Source: Planctomycetia bacterium (lineage in GTDB: Bacteria > Planctomycetota > Planctomycetia > Pirellulales > UBA1268). From it: a stretch of DNA of 6,573 nt. Under the pieces are notes generated by a model that did not search any database, was not told the origin of the DNA, and saw only the letters and a list, made by a program, of their open reading frames with translations. A program made the translations under genes and the position numbers. The stretch's first letter is position 1, and each line of letters opens with the position of its first letter. Where the stretch lies: assembly GCA_009926295.1 (NCBI GenBank), contig RFPF01000176.1, positions 1-6,573 of the forward strand, read 5' to 3'. Below, piece after piece: positions 6,450 through 6,573 of this stretch.

Positions 6450-6573
6450 CGAGCGCCGGCTCGTGACTGCCCAGCTCGCTTGACGTTCGCCTCGGCCCTC
6501 CAGGCCTCGGCTCTCTGCGTGTCCGCTTCGCTTTCGCCATCCATGGCTGCGCTCGCTCCCACAGCCCGCTCGA
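6414..6573 (-). repeat. Copy B of the inverted end repeat, overlapping the 5' end of the cytochrome/WD40 gene
   Basis: Read on the minus strand, this segment matches positions 1-133. The 16-base core is at 6493-6508 and the 12-base identical block at 6424-6435. Between the core and the ATG, copy B has 43 bases where copy A has 18. The extra 25 bases contain a hairpin. The match continues past the ATG at 6449 to about codon 12 of the cytochrome/WD40 gene and then stops. The right boundary may lie beyond the window. The stretch upstream of the gene (6450-6573) holds nothing else recognisable, neither a promoter nor an RNA gene. Confidence 0.75.
6450..6463 (-). other. Perfect hairpin abutting the start codon of the cytochrome/WD40 gene
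   Basis: On the minus strand CGAGC-CGGC-GCTCG forms a 5-base-pair all but one G/C stem with a 4-base loop and ends directly against the ATG at 6449. It occupies the place where a ribosome binding site would lie and is part of the 25 bases present in copy B but absent from copy A. A role in limiting translation is possible but unproven. Confidence 0.45.

Overview
The window is very GC-rich, densely coded DNA that most likely comes from a member of the Planctomycetota. The strongest sign is the protein on the minus strand at 4794-6449. It joins a signal peptide, a planctomycete-type cytochrome c domain (CxxCH, later MPP), a WD40 propeller and a coiled coil, an architecture characteristic of that phylum. 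Three of the four genes lack a clear Shine-Dalgarno sequence, which also fits. The order and species cannot be read from the sequence.

Layout, left to right. Positions 1-133 hold a non-coding repeat (copy A). Positions 168-1193 (minus) encode a GT9 heptosyltransferase-like enzyme, and 1280-2341 (minus) an acyl-CoA dehydrogenase-like protein that seems to lack the catalytic base. These two are co-directional with an 86-base gap and could be one transcript. A 158-base divergent intergenic region follows. It carries a good plus-strand promoter candidate and a weaker minus-strand one whose -35 elements would overlap. Positions 2500-4734 (plus) encode an alpha-glucan (glycogen/starch) phosphorylase with a strong ribosome binding site. 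A 59-base convergent gap contains a GC hairpin. Positions 4794-6449 (minus) encode the exported cytochrome/WD40 protein. Positions 6414-6573 hold a second copy of the end repeat (copy B), in inverted orientation.

The genes do not form an obvious single pathway. The phosphorylase mobilises storage glucan, the glycosyltransferase probably acts on a cell-envelope or other surface glycan, and the cytochrome/WD40 protein is exported. The dehydrogenase-like protein has no assignable substrate. No tRNA, rRNA, CRISPR array, transposase or phage gene was seen.

The most notable structure is the repeat pair. About 130-160 bases at the left edge match, in reverse complement, the right edge, with a 16-base identical core and a 12-base identical block. 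Copy B runs through the start codon and about the first 12 codons of the cytochrome/WD40 gene. Copy A encodes the same peptide pattern (M-x-x-G-x-PEPARAS) but stops after 17 codons. The gene's translation start therefore appears to have been supplied by a dispersed repeat. No complete new defence or mobile system can be supported in this window.
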